DNA from: Nemertoderma westbladi
Taxonomy: Eukaryota > Xenacoelomorpha > Nemertodermatida > Nemertodermatidae
Direction: 5' to 3'
DNA length: 64,000 nt
Assembly (NCBI GenBank): GCA_032718475.1
Contig: JAUCBJ010008562.1
Location: forward strand, 1 to 64,000
Shown in pieces: positions 30,502 through 42,487 of the stretch; the stretch's first letter is position 1, and every line of letters begins with the position of its first letter. The position numbers and the translations under genes are program-made. The notes beneath the pieces are model-generated. The model did no database searches, was not told the DNA's origin, and worked only from the letters and a program-made list of their open reading frames with translations.

Positions 30502-31562
30502 TAAAATGGCAGAAGGAAATCCAACGGTTTTAATAGGGTATAAGTATTTTATAGAAACAAGTTTGTCACATCACTACTTCTATAATCTAAATGGTGGAAT
30601 TAGATTATAGCGAACTTAGAAATTGATTAGCCAAAATTCCTGTACCTAAGCTGGTTCTCAATGGACACATTTATAGATTTCATAGAAAGAAATAATATAT
30701 ATTACTGTATGTCCTACATTTTTCCAAAATTATTAATTACTTGAAAGAAATTTTTGGACTACAAAAAACGACTTATAAGCATATATAGAAATAGTTATGG
30801 TACTCGGACAGGACACGATACCCTTTGCCTACCTTAACCTGCTAAAGTTCAATTCGGGGGTTGGGGTTGGGGTGGAGTATCCACTCCATGGATTTGGGTG
30901 AAATTATCACATTTTGTTTATATTTCATCTGAAGCAAAATGTAAAGGGATGGTTCCATGAACATAAAACGGCTAAGCAAGGACTTTTTTAGTTCTCAAGT
31001 TATCGCTGTCTTTCCGTCTACCACTTTGTTTATCTTGCACATATACAGTATAACTGGCAGACAGAGAGAATATATTTCACCAAAAGTAAAAACTAACATC
31101 GGAAATATAATCACTGATCATGAAAACCCATGAAGGACATGATGTCGATCATGTCCTCTTTCAGATGAAACAAATAAAAATGTAATAGTTTTGTGATATG
31201 ATGCATTCCTTCCACCCATACCATATCAACACCTCTTGGAATTGATAAAATTACAAAAAATATATCACCCTTCAAAGACTTCGGTATAAACATTAAACCA
31301 TACTATGTATATTTGGTTTGTTGAATTCATTATTATTAGTAATCTAAAGCAAGATTTGATGCAAAATTTTCAATTTTTAATATAGTAAAAGAGCAAAAGT
31401 GCAAGTAGTTTGAAATTTTCAAAAAGCCAAAAGTTGTAATTTGGCCGTACAGTTTGGCTACTGAGGTTTTAGAATGTGCTGATTTCATTGGGAAGATCTA
31501 CCCAAACATAGTCCTACATCAAACATTTCTAAGAGTTGTGTAATATAACAACATAGGTATGT
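30502..31562. other. No gene seen
   Basis: AT-rich sequence upstream of the 517-aa gene. No repeat, RNA gene or convincing promoter was found by reading. Confidence 0.4.
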
Positions 31563-31576
31563 TGTTATATTAGTTA

Positions 31577-31810
31577 ACGGCGGGGTAGCTCAGTTGGCTA
31601 AGCGCCAGGTCTGCAATCTATTGGTTGTAGGTTCAACCCAGCCAGGTTCCAGTCAGCCTTTCATCCATTGGGGTCGATAAAATGAGTTCCAGTTAAAAAA
31701 AAACTGGGAGCAAATCTTGGGATAGGAGTAGCGCCCACACATAACCTCGGGTAGCAGCTATCAAAAGAGGTGCAACCATCGGGTCGCATCCTGCCTCGGC
31801 CGACTGTATA
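31577..31810 (+). mobile_element. tRNA-derived SINE with 14-bp target duplication
   Basis: A tRNA-like head carries a GTAGCTCAGTTGGC A box and a GTTCAACCC B box, the internal RNA polymerase III promoter. It is followed by a body with CTTTCATCC and GGGGTCGATAAAATGAGT, a core shared by tRNA-type SINEs of several invertebrates (from memory). TGTTATATTAGTTA is perfectly duplicated at 31563-31576 and 31811-31824, so the limits are exact. Length is 234 bp. It depends on a LINE for movement; the 3' end ends in a short TGTATA, unlike the (TAG)n tail of the LINE here. Confidence 0.88.
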
Positions 31811-31849
31811 TGTTATATTAGTTATTATTCAGTTATTTCTGCCCCGCCC

Positions 31850-32280
31850 TGGATGGAGCACGAAAAAAACAAGTTGTAAACATGATAATAAAAAATCACC
31901 ACGAAGTCAAATTGATTTTCTAACCATTTGGGATTTTGGGATGCTGATCACAAATATGACACTGAAAAGTACCTTACCTTGATTACGGCTTTTTTGGATA
32001 CGTATCAATGTGCGGCACGAAAAATACAAGTAGCACAAATTTGATAAATCAAAAATCATTTCCAAATCAACCTGATTTTATGACATTGTGGGTTTTCTGG
32101 GATGCTGATCACGGATATGACACACAAAAATATTGTATTATCCAATCTAATTAGATTTTTCCCGTTTGTAACTTTATCCTGCTTGTTTTTTCGACCCACC
32201 AGACAAACACAAAAAATGATAGTTGCGTATGCGAGAATGATTTTTAACGAGTTTTATCGCGATCAGTATAAGAACGCGAG
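31850..32280. repeat. Two diverged tandem units (about 157 bp)
   Basis: CACGAAAAA(A/T)ACAAGT followed about 65 bp later by GGGATGCTGATCAC and ATATGACAC occurs from 31860 and again from 32017. A third, weaker, inverted relative may lie at 33480-33610. The build recalls the tandem units of the TTAA element but the sequence differs. Confidence 0.5.
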
Positions 32281-32628
32281 TCTATCTTAATATCAATGTT
32301 TTATTACAGTAGCAGTACAATTACAATACAGAATACAGCAGTATACAGATAGGCCAAATGCATAAATACAATACTTAGGTATTGCAATACCCTCCATCAA
32401 TCAGCCCGCCCGCCATACACTGTCACTACTGCACTACACCTATATCTCCTGTACCAGTACATTCAGTTAGCGGTGCCATGGCCTTTTATTTTCCAGACTG
32501 TACATTTATTGGTATTATTCTATATTTCCCCCAGTTCTTTAGGAACTACCAGGATTCAAATTTTAACACCCCTATCTCAGAATAAGAATTTTAACACTAC
32601 CTTCTTTTCCCCCAGTTATTTTATATAA

Positions 32629-33450
32629 CTAATACCCCGGTCTCTCTGGTGGCTTGGATGTTCTTCCGGTTCTAGTTACATAATTATTCGAATAGTCTAT
32701 TGTTTTTTCTTCGGGTTCTCTGTCGCTCACATCTGAAGAGGAGTCAGTTTCTTCCACTAGCTCAGGGTCTTTATTGTCATCCGTTGAGTAGTCAACTGTT
32801 TGTTGTACCTCGGCTACTGTCTTTCTTAGTAGATCCTGTACATGGCGTCTTACTCCATTTATTACTACTGAGCGCTCATCCACAATGTCGTCTATACGGA
32901 CAGGGCCTTTCCATCTCTTTGTACACCGCCAGTGCAGTGTTGCCCTGGTTTCACAAACACTAAGTCTCCAATTTTGTATTTATTGCCATTGGTTGTCACA
33001 CAGTTTAAGGATGCTCTAGTTTGAGTTATTCCTGGTAGTTTTCCCATTGTTTTATCTCTCATCATCATTTGTAATGGCGATCTGTCATCTTGTTTACTTG
33101 CAGTTGTTCTATTAAACCAGAATGCCATCTGTCTGGGATCTTTATTTGACCTGGCTGCCCATGCCTTTACTGTTCTGTGTATTCTTTCGACAGCGTTCTC
33201 TTTTGGTCTATAAGCGCATGTAAAAGTTAGTTTTAACTTCCCATCGATCCAGGAATTTTTTAAATTCGTGACTGTTAAATGGTACATTATCCGCTATGAT
33301 TTCTTCTGGTAGGCCCCACTCTAGAAATACTGTCTGAAGTTTGGTGATAACGCTTGCAATATTTTTTTTTCCAACCTTATGCCATATAGTAAAGTTAGTG
33401 CAGCAATCCATGATGGTGAAATAGCTGCTTTCCTTATAGTCGGTAAAGTC
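32629..33450 (-). pseudogene. Gypsy-type integrase relic
   Basis: Read on the minus strand, the fragment starts within the integrase core: a LDFTDYKESSYFTI-like first site, the second aspartate in EEIIADNVPFNSHEF and the glutamate in PKENAVERIHRTVK. It goes on to a GDLVFVKPGQ chromatin/linker-like segment. It ends in an acidic tail with TRTGRTSKPPERPGY, a common end of Gypsy Pol proteins. Frame changes occur near 33285 and 32890. No LTRs or RT were found, so only this piece survives. Confidence 0.8.
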
Positions 33451-33660
33451 AAGTACACCTCCAGTATACCTTCAGAATCATCAAAACAAACACAAAACGT
33501 TTTAGTTTGACATTATTTTACTTGTACTTTTCGTCCTGGGGAACCAAAATAGCACCAAAAATTATGGTTGCATTACCAGAAAATATTTTTTTTTAACAAG
33601 TTTTTTCTTGATCAGCGACCTTGAAAACCCTTATAGCACAAAAATTGACCACACCACCGG

Positions 33661-34150
33661 GGGTGGGGGGGGGGGGGGGGGGGTGCAATCTGCCAATTAA
33701 GTAGTAAAATAGCCCGAGACAGATAGGTTTAAACGTACAGTACTACTTGTACCGCGTAGCTGTAACTCAGGACTACGGTAGTAACTGAATATGAATCTCA
33801 AAGACATAGTAGCGTAAAGTAATATGAAGTATCAGTTCCTCACATCATTAAACGACACTATCTTCCAGGATAGTTAATAATAATTCCCCAAATAATATCA
33901 GTTCCTCATTATATTGAAGTCGTAATATTAATTTATCTCAGCTCATCTATTATGTATAAATAACCATTGCCTAAGTCTAAGAAGCGAACGAGTCCCGATG
34001 GTTTAGGCAGGAGAATAACCGTAGCGTTATGATTCTTAAATAATAACCGGCCCCACAACACCAAGTCCAGCAGTAACTTCATCTCTGCATCAGATATAGA
34101 AGTACTGTAATTTTACTCTCCTTCATGAATTTCGATGGACGATGGACGGC
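33661..34150. other. G run and unassigned AT-rich stretch
   Basis: A run of about 20 G with one T near its start lies at 33661-33683. The remaining sequence to 34150 shows no coding frame or clear repeat. Confidence 0.4.
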
Positions 34151-34151
34151 A

Positions 34152-34300
34152 TATTATTTTTATTCCAAAATTGTAACATTATTCAACGCCGCCGTTAGCA
34201 TTAACAGCGAGTTGTTATTTAGCACTTTTACAACTTTTGAGGACATTACAGCATTGTATTGGCCTGTACATTTAGTATTGCATTTGGTGTTATCGGTTAA
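34152..34300. repeat. Inverted-repeat arm of the palindromic family (left)
   Basis: Its reverse complement matches 38101-38155 plus 42675-42765, with the Gypsy element removed. It contains TTTATTCCAAAATTGTAAC, which recurs near 34845 and 43480. Confidence 0.8.
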
Positions 34301-34499
34301 GTAATTTTGGATTACTTTGGATTATTTGGGGTTATTTTGGATTAGGGACATTTTGCTTGGACATTACTTAACGCCGTCATTCGTTACCACGTAAACAATA
34401 GGTGGAAATTTGCCTGACAGCCAGATAGGCCTACTGCATTACCTACCGGTAGGCGGGGTATAGCTATTAATAACCAGTAGGGCCTAGCTATATTATTAT

Positions 34500-35010
34500 A
34501 ACATGGCTCCAAATGCCACCATAAATATAAGCTAACTTATTTATAACATAATTTATGTCATTTTTACATTTATTTATACAGCAACTAATTTAATTTGTGC
34601 AGTTTCTATCTCTTATAATATTATATACAATCATTTCGTGATGTTAAAATTTTGAAATAAAACTACATACATACAGTACTTGTTGCAATAACTATTTACA
34701 TACTTGTGTGTAAAGTAGCACTTTACAGTGTGATGATCCGAGTGGCTTTGTTACACGAACGAACGTTAGTGAGTGAGTAAAAATAAAGCCACGAGGATTA
34801 GAACACTGTTAAAGTACTTTGTAACAAATATGTATGCAGTTTTATTCCAAAATTGTAACATTACGAAATGATTGTACATATACATTATAAGTGATAGAAA
34901 CTGCACAAACTATATTAGTTGCTGTATAAATAAATGTAAAAATGACATAAATTATGTTATAAATAAGTTAACTTATATTTATGGTGTCGTTTGGCGCCAT
35001 GTTATAATAA
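34500..35010. repeat. About 510-bp near-perfect palindrome
   Basis: 34500-34680 reads as the reverse complement of 34840-35010. It is centred near 34767, where AAAGCCAC and GTGGCTTT pair around a GAACGAACGTTAG loop. There is no coding frame. It looks like a MITE with very long inverted repeats. A related copy is at 43320-43650. Confidence 0.8.
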
Positions 35011-35143
35011 TATAGCTAGGCCCTACTGGTTATTAATAGCTATACCCCGAGGCACTACTATGTTATGGGTACCCACCCACTTTTTAACCATTTATTTGGC
35101 AATGTTAATGGCTATTATCTTGAGGTTTTTTTGTTTTACAGTA

Positions 35144-36105
35144 CAGTCCCGCTCTCTAAAAGCATTCCTTTGATCAAACATTGATCAAACTTTGATTAAA
35201 ATTTGATCAAATATTGAAATGTACCAGGCTTATAAATCCTGCCATTGAGTTCTACCAAAGGCGCTGCACTTCAAAGTCTAGATTCCCACTGTGCCGTGTG
35301 TCAATCAAGCAGCCCTCTCTATATCGCTCTCCCTGTGTGTGTAATGCTCCATGTGGTCTGTAGGATGTCTGCTGAGCACACAGGACACCACGTCCATATC
35401 ATACCATAGATTTGTAAGCTGTAACCGTTATTTATACCTGACCGCCTAGGTTATAATAATTCCCCGCGATTATGAGAATATTAACAGCCACAATTTATTG
35501 AATCTCCACTTGGCGGTAATAAAAGCAAGGGCGTGCGGGTATGGGCTGTGTGGAGTTTATATTGCGATTAAAAATATATTTTATGAATTTATCGCGATGC
35601 TACGCCTACGCCAATGGAGGTCTTTGGCCTTGATTCTGATTTAAGGAACATTAAAACAAATTTATATTAAATAATAATTTAAAAATATTCCAAGGGCTGT
35701 TTTCTTAAATACTGTAGTTGTTAGTGTAATAATAATAGGCCCTACAACACAAGACTCAGTCTGAGTCTGACACTTCCACAATACTCCTTGTAAATCTAAT
35801 CGCTGTCCATCCACGCAAAATCAAGCAAGCTCCATCCGCCACCCTGTCAATCACATCGAGGCTTGGCCATTAACAAAAGCCAGTTCTTGGCGGTACAAAG
35901 GCATGCCGCAGAAGAGAGATGCAAACTGTTACCTTGAAATCATTTCAATGTCATTTCAATATGAGACAGAAAGTCTGGAATTTCGGTCCGTCGATTTCAA
36001 GGTCATTTCAATATCCCATCAAAGTCATTTCAATGTCAATGCTACTTTCAATGCTATTCCATAGACACCTTTTGATCAAAGGAATGCTTTTTGAGAGCGG
36101 GACTG
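35144..36105. mobile_element. mariner-like MITE, 962 bp, TA target
   Basis: The ends are inverted repeats starting CAGTCCCGCTCTC and continuing AAAAGCATTCCTTTGATCAA, about 35 bp with one mismatch. TA lies outside each end (35142-35143 and 36106-36107). The related inverted copy near 43210 shows the same place without the insert, reading TTTTACAGTAGAACATT on the reverse strand. The interior has TTGATCAAA repeats on the left and TCATTTCAAT repeats on the right and no transposase. A TA target and CAGT ends fit the Tc1/mariner superfamily. Confidence 0.88.
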
Positions 36106-36107
36106 TA

Positions 36108-37010
36108 GAACATTAATGTCATCTTCTGTTTGACGTTAGTTCTTTTTTTTGTTTATGGTAGCTAGTGATTTCTTTTAGGTAGCTACTGTTTTTAAAATTA
36201 CAAAACCAAATTTTTGGTACCTAATTTTTGATCAATTTTTTTACTATGTTATTGGATATTATCATGATGTTTTTTGTTCTAGAACATAAATTTCACCTTC
36301 TGAGAGAGGTTACCTATTATTTTTTATTAAGTTAGCTAGTGTTTTTAAAGGTAGCTAGTGATCTTAAAATTACAAAATAATATTTTGGAGCATGTTAATG
36401 GATATTATCAAGATGGTTTTTCGTTCAAGAACAAAACCATCTTACTGTCAGAAGGTCAAATATTTGTTCTAGAAAAAAAAACGTCATAATAAAATACATT
36501 TTTCCAAGAAAAAAGTTAGTCAAATTTTTTTTCAATTTTTCAATTATATTTTTTTTCACTAGCTAATAAAAAGTACTAGCTAACACAAAATCAAAATTAC
36601 TAGCTACCATCGTAGGTACTACTATGTTATGGGTACCCACTTTTTGACCGTTTATTTGACCATGTTAATATCTTGAGGTTTTTTGTTTCAGAACATTGAT
36701 ATCATCTTCTGTTAGACGTTAGCTATTGTTTTTTTTATGGTAGCTAGTGATTTCTTTTAGGTAGCTACTGTTTTTAAAATTACAAAACCAAATTTTTGGT
36801 ACCTAATCTTCAATTTTTTCACAATGTTATTGGATATTATCATGATGTTTTTCGTTCTAGAACATAAATTTCACCTTCTGAGAGAGGTTACCTATTATTT
36901 TTTATTAAGGTAGCTAGTGTTTTTAAAGGTAGCTAGTGATCTTAAAATTACATAATAATATTTTGGACCATGTTAATGGATATTATCAAGATGAATTTTT
37001 GTTATAGAAC
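36108..37010. repeat. About 330-bp direct repeat of the TAGCTAGT family
   Basis: 36108-36440 and 36690-37010 are direct copies sharing GGTAGCTAGTGATTTCTTTT and CACCTTCTGAGAGAGGTTAC. Both carry TAGCTAGT and TTCTAGAAC motifs. A partial third copy follows to about 37130. No coding. Confidence 0.85.
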
Positions 37011-37289
37011 ATAATTTTTTTCACCTTCTGAGAGAGGTTAGCTATTATTTTTTATTATGGTAGCTACCGGTAGTGTTTTTAAAGGTAGCTAGTGATCTTA
37101 AAATTACAAAAGAAATTTTGTAGTGCCCCTTTTATATAGACAATTTCCATATCATCAATATATTCTCGCAATTAATAAAAAGATAAATAAATTAATTATT
37201 AAAGTAAAATAGGCCGAAATAAGTAAAATAAGTAAAAACTCTATTTTTGACATCCGCCTATATTTTGTATAAAAAACATTAAAAACAAA

Positions 37290-37848
37290 CAATTACTAGC
37301 TACTTTGACTATCAAATAAAAATTACTAGCTACACCATGACTCATAAATTATTACAGACAAATATTGAGAATTAAATTACCGGTATATCTTACATTTACT
37401 AGCTAATAAATAGTACTAGCTAACACAAAATTAAAAGTACTAGCTACCATCTTACTATCAGTAGGTCAAATATTTGTTCTAGATAAAAAAAACCTCCTAA
37501 TAAAATCCATTTTTACAAGAAAAATCTTGGTAAATTTTTTTTTCAATTTTTCAATTATAATTTCTTTCACTAGCTAATAAAAAGTACTAGCTATAACACA
37601 AAATCAAAATTACTAGCTCCATCGTACTGGCAGAAAGTTAAATATTTGTTCTAGAACAAAAAACCTCATGATAAAAGCCATTTTCATATGAAACAATTTG
37701 TTTAAAAAGTGGGTACCCATAACATAGTAGTACCCCATCGTACTGGCAGAAAGTTAAATATTTGTTCTAGAACAAAAAACCTCATAATAAAAGCCATTTT
37801 CATATGAAAAAATTTGTTTAAAACGTGGGTACCCATAACATAGTAGTG
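37290..37848. repeat. Family segments with a 113-bp tandem duplication
   Basis: 37619-37733 and 37736-37848 are direct copies from CATCGTACTGGCAGAAAG to GGGTACCCATAACATAGTAG. 37295-37470 is the reverse complement of about 42790-42965. Confidence 0.8.
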
Positions 37849-37899
37849 TCTACCCCGACTACCGGCAGGTAATGCAGTAGGCATATCTGGCTGTCAGGC

Positions 37900-38019
37900 A
37901 AATTTCCACCTATTGTTTACGAAGTAACCCATGACGGCGTTAAGTAATGTGGACATTAAGTTAAGTTGACATTACTTAACGCCGTCATGGGTTACTTCGT
38001 AAACAATAGGTGTAAATTT
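37900..38019. repeat. 50-bp inverted repeat with 18-nt loop
   Basis: The arm 37900-37950 pairs with 37969-38019 with one mismatch. Both end at ACATTACTTAACGCCGTCAT facing the loop. The same terminal sequence starts the arm at 34363. It looks like two element ends meeting head to head. Confidence 0.85.
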
Positions 38020-38155
38020 GATTAATTTGAGTGTGTGTAAATTTAAACAAATTTTTTCATATGAAAATGTCTTTTATTATGATGTTTTTTGTTCTAAATA
38101 ATGACACCCAATACAATACTAAATGTACAGGCCAATACAATGTTGTAATGTCCTC

Positions 38156-38261
38156 TGTATCATGCATATATCGCATATAATATATGGTCCCGGTACACCA
38201 ACTACAGTAGGGCTGTGGCTTCATGTAGGCCGTCGTGTACAGTACTACAGCAAGAGAACCT
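38156..38261 (-). repeat. 3' LTR remnant of the Gypsy element
   Basis: It matches the 5' LTR from TGTATCATGC to GAGAACCT, then breaks off into coding-like GC-rich sequence. About 75 bp of the LTR and the polypurine tract have been lost. Confidence 0.85.
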
Positions 38262-38482
38262 TGTCGCCGCGGGTAACGATCAGTAGTGGGAGCGGCGCGC
38301 GCGGGGATGGGTTTGGCGGTCACCAAGGTGGGGGACCAATGGACACACTTGGGAGAGGGTTCTGTGCCTGGCATGGTGTCCCTTGTGGCAGAGTCCGAGC
38401 TCAAGGTGTCCGATGTTGGCAGAGGTGTCCCGCAACAGGTGGCGGTGGTTCCGGACAAGGGAACGTCCGGATGGCAATCGGA

Positions 38483-39300
38483 CTACGTATTTACGGCGAG
38501 GCCAGGTTTTGGTGATGGTGCTGGCCTGGTCTCAGTGTCCGGTTCGTGGGTGCTGGATCTGGACAGGATCACTGACTGCGAGGGAGGGTAGCATCCGCGC
38601 TCCGCAGTTGTAGGTCCATTTGGGGCTTGCCTCAATGGTGGGTGTCGCAAGGTCGATGGCTGTCTGTGCCGCCTGGTGGGTGCGCATGAAGGCAGAGTGG
38701 TTCCGGGAACCCGATTGTGGACAGGGTGTCCAAACAAGATTTCGGGGGGGGGGGGGGATAGTCCGTGCTCCCATGGTGAGTTTTGTAGTTCGAGGAGGCC
38801 TTCTCGGAAGGGTGTCAAAGAGACGTCCCCCCCCCCCCCTCCGGTCTTATCTAGGAGGCCCTTGAGCACCTTTATGGTGGATTCTGCCAGCCCATTCCAT
38901 TGGGGGTATTCCGGCAATGATGTCACGGGCACCACGCCCCAATCATGGAGGAACGATATGAACGGGTGCCCCGTGAAGGGTGTCCCGTCATATGACCGAA
39001 AGCGGGTAGGGACACCGAAGCGGGTGAAAATTTCTCGCATGGCGTTCACGGTCGTGATTGAGGTGGGGGGTTTAGGAAATGGGGCAATCTCGGGCCATCC
39101 CAAATATCAGTCGATCACAGCCAGGAAGTGTCTACCCATGTGCTTGAAGAAGTCGGCTGCAATTTCCTCGAATGGCTGATTCGGGAGAGGGTCAGCAATG
39201 AGGGGCTCCTGCGGTTTGCTGGTGTGGTGAGTCAGACATGGGCTACATGCGCCTACTGACTGACAGATGTCGTTGGCCATACCATAGGAGTTGCCGGGCG
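38483..39300 (-). pseudogene. Gypsy integrase
   Basis: The core region shows the three acidic sites: VID before YLGWPEIAPF (with a stop near 39106), RFRSYDGTPFTGHPF and QWNGLAESTIKVLKGLL. The CSPCLTHH pair just before is the end of the zinc finger. A G run (38747-38757) and a C run (38827-38839) disrupt frames. Confidence 0.85.
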
Positions 39301-39302
39301 CG

Positions 39303-39816
39303 TCACAGCGACTTCTCCACGCCTTGGTGAGCGGAGTGTATTGGCGAGAGTGCGTCGCGCTGTGCCGCGGCCGGGACGACTATGCGGGAGCCATACAGAA
39401 CGAGATCGCCGTCAGTCATTAGCTCCTCTCGAATGCCCCAATACTGGCAGACGCCAGAGCCATGTGTGGCGGCATTGGGGAACCCGGACTCAACTGCAGA
39501 TCGTAGGGTGCAGTAGTTGTCATCATCGTGCGCCATGCGGGACAACTGGATGAGGAGGGGGTCCGGTAGTCGGCTGGGGGCGGCGTCATCAAGGTCGGTA
39601 GCGACAGACTCGGTGACAGCCCGGACATAGATGGCCATCTCACCGTTGTCCACGATGTCGGCGGGAATGGGGTCGTTGACGGGGTCCGAGATAGGGCATC
39701 CGGGATTCTGTGTTCCTTGCCCTTGCGCCACGTCATGGAGAATGAGTACGACACCAACCAGTTTTTGAGCCGTTGGAGTCGCGTATTGTCCATCGCATCC
39801 CATGTATATTTATCCA
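39303..39816 (-). pseudogene. Gypsy RNase H remnant and linker
   Basis: The frames contain the end of RNase H (KLVGVVLILHDVAQGQGTQN and overlapping LKNWLVSYSFSMTWRKGKEH with IPDALSR). This is the usual tail before integrase: the WxxGxxHxxADALSR pattern. Two frames share the segment because of indels near 39700. The following acidic stretch leads to the integrase zinc finger. Confidence 0.7.
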
Positions 39817-40730
39817 CTATGGTAATGAGGGGTTGATGGTTGATGACTGCGGTAAAGTGTGGGAGGCCAAACAGATATAGTCAGCATTTCTCCACAGCCC
39901 AGACGAGTGCGAGCAGTTCCTGGAACTGAGGAGGAGCTGAAGGGGTGCCATAGTGCTCGATATCTCGTGGGAGAAGGGAGCGAGTTGCTCCACCAACCCC
40001 ACGAAGCTGCAAAGGTCAGTGATATTTGCAAGGCGCGGGAACAAGGCGATCACGCGTACCTTTCCGGGGTCGGCACGGACTCCGTCGCGGCCAATGAGGT
40101 ATCCCGCGAACCGCAACTCGGGCTAAGCGAGTTGTAGTTTCCCAGGATTGAGGGAGATGCCTTGCTCAGAGCAGAGGCTGAGGAAGGCGTGGACCAAGGC
40201 GATGTATTCCTCATATGAGTCGTTGTAGAGGAGTATGTCATCCATGACTTTCACCGAACGCGGGAGACATTCCAGCGCGTCCTCACCGTCGGTTGTACTC
40301 GTCCCCCGACGCGTTAAGACCCATAAGGCTTCGCAGGTGTTTATAGCAGCCCCAGGGGGTTATAAACCTTGTTAGGAGTTGGGACTCCACATCGAGGAGG
40401 ACCTGCCAGTACCCAGAGGAGGCGTCGAACACGCTGAAGGCTGATGTCTCCTCGAGCGCGCAGCTCGAGGAGACATCGGCCACCGTGAGGCATGGGTTCG
40501 GTGTCGAGTACAGTGGTCTCTGCACCTGCGCGTTCAGGTTGCGCAAGTCGACGCAGATCCGCAGCTTTCCGTTGGGCTTGCAGGCCACGGTTAGGGGATG
40601 AACCCACTCGGTTGCGTCGTTACGCGTTCGAGTACGCGTAGTTCGAGTACGCCGCGTGCGACCATAGAGTCGAGTTCCTCCTTAACCTCCTCGCGCATCG
40701 CGAATGGGATCAGTCGCGGGCCGTTGACAT
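39817..40730 (-). pseudogene. Gypsy reverse transcriptase
   Basis: Visible blocks are KLRICVDLRNLNAQVQRPLY (about 40570-40510), FSVFDASSGYWQVLLD (about 40440), where the first catalytic D is kept, and an FITPWGCYK segment. A DDILLYND-like active site (about 40235) is followed by RFAGYLIGRDGVRADPGKV and a FVGLVEQLAPFSHEIS-type end (about 40000). It is spread over several frames. Confidence 0.85.
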
Positions 40731-40999
40731 GGAATGGGACTACGTTGGGCACGAGGGAAATATGCATGGGGGGGGGGGGGCACCCTGCATGGGAGGAAGC
40801 CAGTTCGCTTGTCGAACATGTCCACGAATCTCTCTGAGATTGCACTGCACAGGAAAGGGAGGCAATTTCCTGGGGAAACTCGTGGGGGGGGGGGGTGAGA
40901 CCACTGCATGAGGAATGGAGACGATTTGCTGGGGAAACTCGTGGGGAATGATTCCCAGCGCCTGGCAGGCTGCAAGAGAGAGAATTAACCCATCGACCT

Positions 41000-41267
41000 T
41001 GGGTGACAGGACAACGTCGCTCGTGTTGCTCTGTGTCCCATAGTCGATACACATCGTTGCCTGTCCTTCCATATTGAGAGGGAGGTTGTCAGCCGTGAGT
41101 AGGCCGACGTTGTAGGACATTGATATGTCCTTGCATTGGCCTCCGTTCAGGTAGAACAAATGTTTGTTAATGACGGTGGCGGCTGCTCCCGTGTCTGTGA
41201 GTGTGTGTGCGATGGATCCCAAGTCAGTGCCCCCCGAGAGAGATAGTTTAATGGTAATGTATTTCAA
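41000..41267 (-). pseudogene. Gypsy aspartic protease
   Basis: The active-site motif appears as LTDTGAAATVINKHLF, followed by a DGLILSLAACQALGI flap-side motif, as in Gypsy proteases. The frame then runs into G-run-rich sequence of low coding quality near 40890. Confidence 0.8.
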
Positions 41268-41330
41268 AGAGCAGGTTTTACCATGGTAGTCGCACTGGTT
41301 TGGTTTGTTGATGAATACTGAGTTCAGTAT

Positions 41331-41534
41331 TCAGGACCGGCAGAAATGGCCTGTCTTGCCGCATCCACTGCAGGTTGAGCCGCGGGCGGGGCAGTTGTCT
41401 CTCCCCGCCGGATGTCCGCGTCTGCAGTTGCCGCAGTTCATCCTCATTCGAGGCCCATTTATCCATTTTATATTGGGAGAGTTTTGAGATCGCTCCCGAG
41501 CCAAGGATGGCGTCGTTCTGTCAGCTGGCCTCAA
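41331..41534 (-). pseudogene. Gypsy Gag zinc knuckles
   Basis: Two cysteine/histidine motifs, CGNCRRGHPAGRDNC and CSGCGKTGHFC, lie in tandem. They match the CX2CX4HX4C RNA-binding pattern, the second shortened by a stop. Frame continuity with capsid is lost. Confidence 0.8.
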
Positions 41535-42312
41535 ATATTTGGCACGTCGTCACGCATTGATCCAGCATTGGTTGGGGGAGGATTTTTAAAAGATCACGTC
41601 GGGTCACCTCATCGCGGATGCCGATGAGAATCTGCGTTATGAGCTGGTCGTGGCGGCAGTGCTCGCAGAGCCGCGCATCGTTGGCCAGCTCCTCCAGTGC
41701 GATGCGGAACGAGTCAAAGGATACATTTGCGTGCTGGACTTGGCGGTGGAAGGCGATCCGATCAACCGCGACGGATCTTTTGTCCCAAAGGTGAGTTTGG
41801 ATTGCGTCGAGGATGAGTTCCATGTCCGTATTCGGGTCGTTTATTTCGATCCGGAGGGTAACTCTGATCATTTCCAGTATCGCCATCCTGAGAGCTGCTA
41901 GGAGCGAGTAGACCTGAGTCTGTCGGGGGTAGGTTTCGGCTGCTGTTGGCGCTGGCAGTTCACCTGCCAGGCTGCGTGCCACCGTCGGAAGGTGGCATGT
42001 CTCGCAGTCCACTTTGTCCATTGATGAGGTGTCGATTAAGCGACGGGAGTTCGGTGGGTTGGTTGCGTGGGGCGCGGCGTGGGCCAGCTGTACAGCGGCA
42101 TTGCCAGGCGCCTGCTGGAGGAAGCGGACTCGCGCCTCGGGCTCGGCTGCGCAGCGGTCCGCGGCCTCGGACTGGGCCAGCAGGATGTTCGCGAGGGAGT
42201 CGAGGTTGAGTGGCAGGGCAACTCCGCCAGTGGCCTCCTCCGTGGGGTCATCGTCTCGAGCCTCGTCCATGTCGGAGTCGCTGTGGTCTCGCTGCGGTTT
42301 CTTGCGTGGCAT
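41521..42312 (-). pseudogene. Gypsy Gag
   Basis: The frame of 263 codons starts MPRKKPQRDHSDSDMD. It has an acidic, alanine-rich first third and then a helical block (about residues 140-255) with ILDAIQTHLWDKR and FRIALEELANDARLCEHC, typical of Gypsy Gag capsid. It ends just before the zinc-knuckle segment, which is in another frame. In the family it forms the particle shell. A start at 42312 follows the leader after the primer-binding site by about 170 bp. Confidence 0.7.
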
Positions 42313-42467
42313 CGGGGAGAGAAAAAATCCTTAACAGACCCGGATGAGTTTAGTGGGGAGGGAAGGAACCAGTGAAGGCCGTGAGGCACCCATGAGTGTC
42401 CGCGTGGTTCAATCCCCATTTACTGTCCCGAGGGAGGGGTAGGGGTTCAGAGAACCGCATAGGGTGA

Positions 42468-42487
42468 TCCTACACATTACTGCGCCA
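42468..42487 (-). promoter_or_regulatory. Gypsy primer-binding site
   Basis: It lies directly inside the 5' LTR and reads TGGCGCAGTAATGTGTAG on the minus strand. A TGG start immediately after a CA end is the standard place for tRNA priming. The tRNA was not identified. Confidence 0.65.

Noticed and set aside
38123-38613. Plus-strand GC-rich frames at 38123-38613 and elsewhere in the Gypsy element
   Set aside because: High GC lowers stop frequency. The minus-strand Gypsy domains explain the region.
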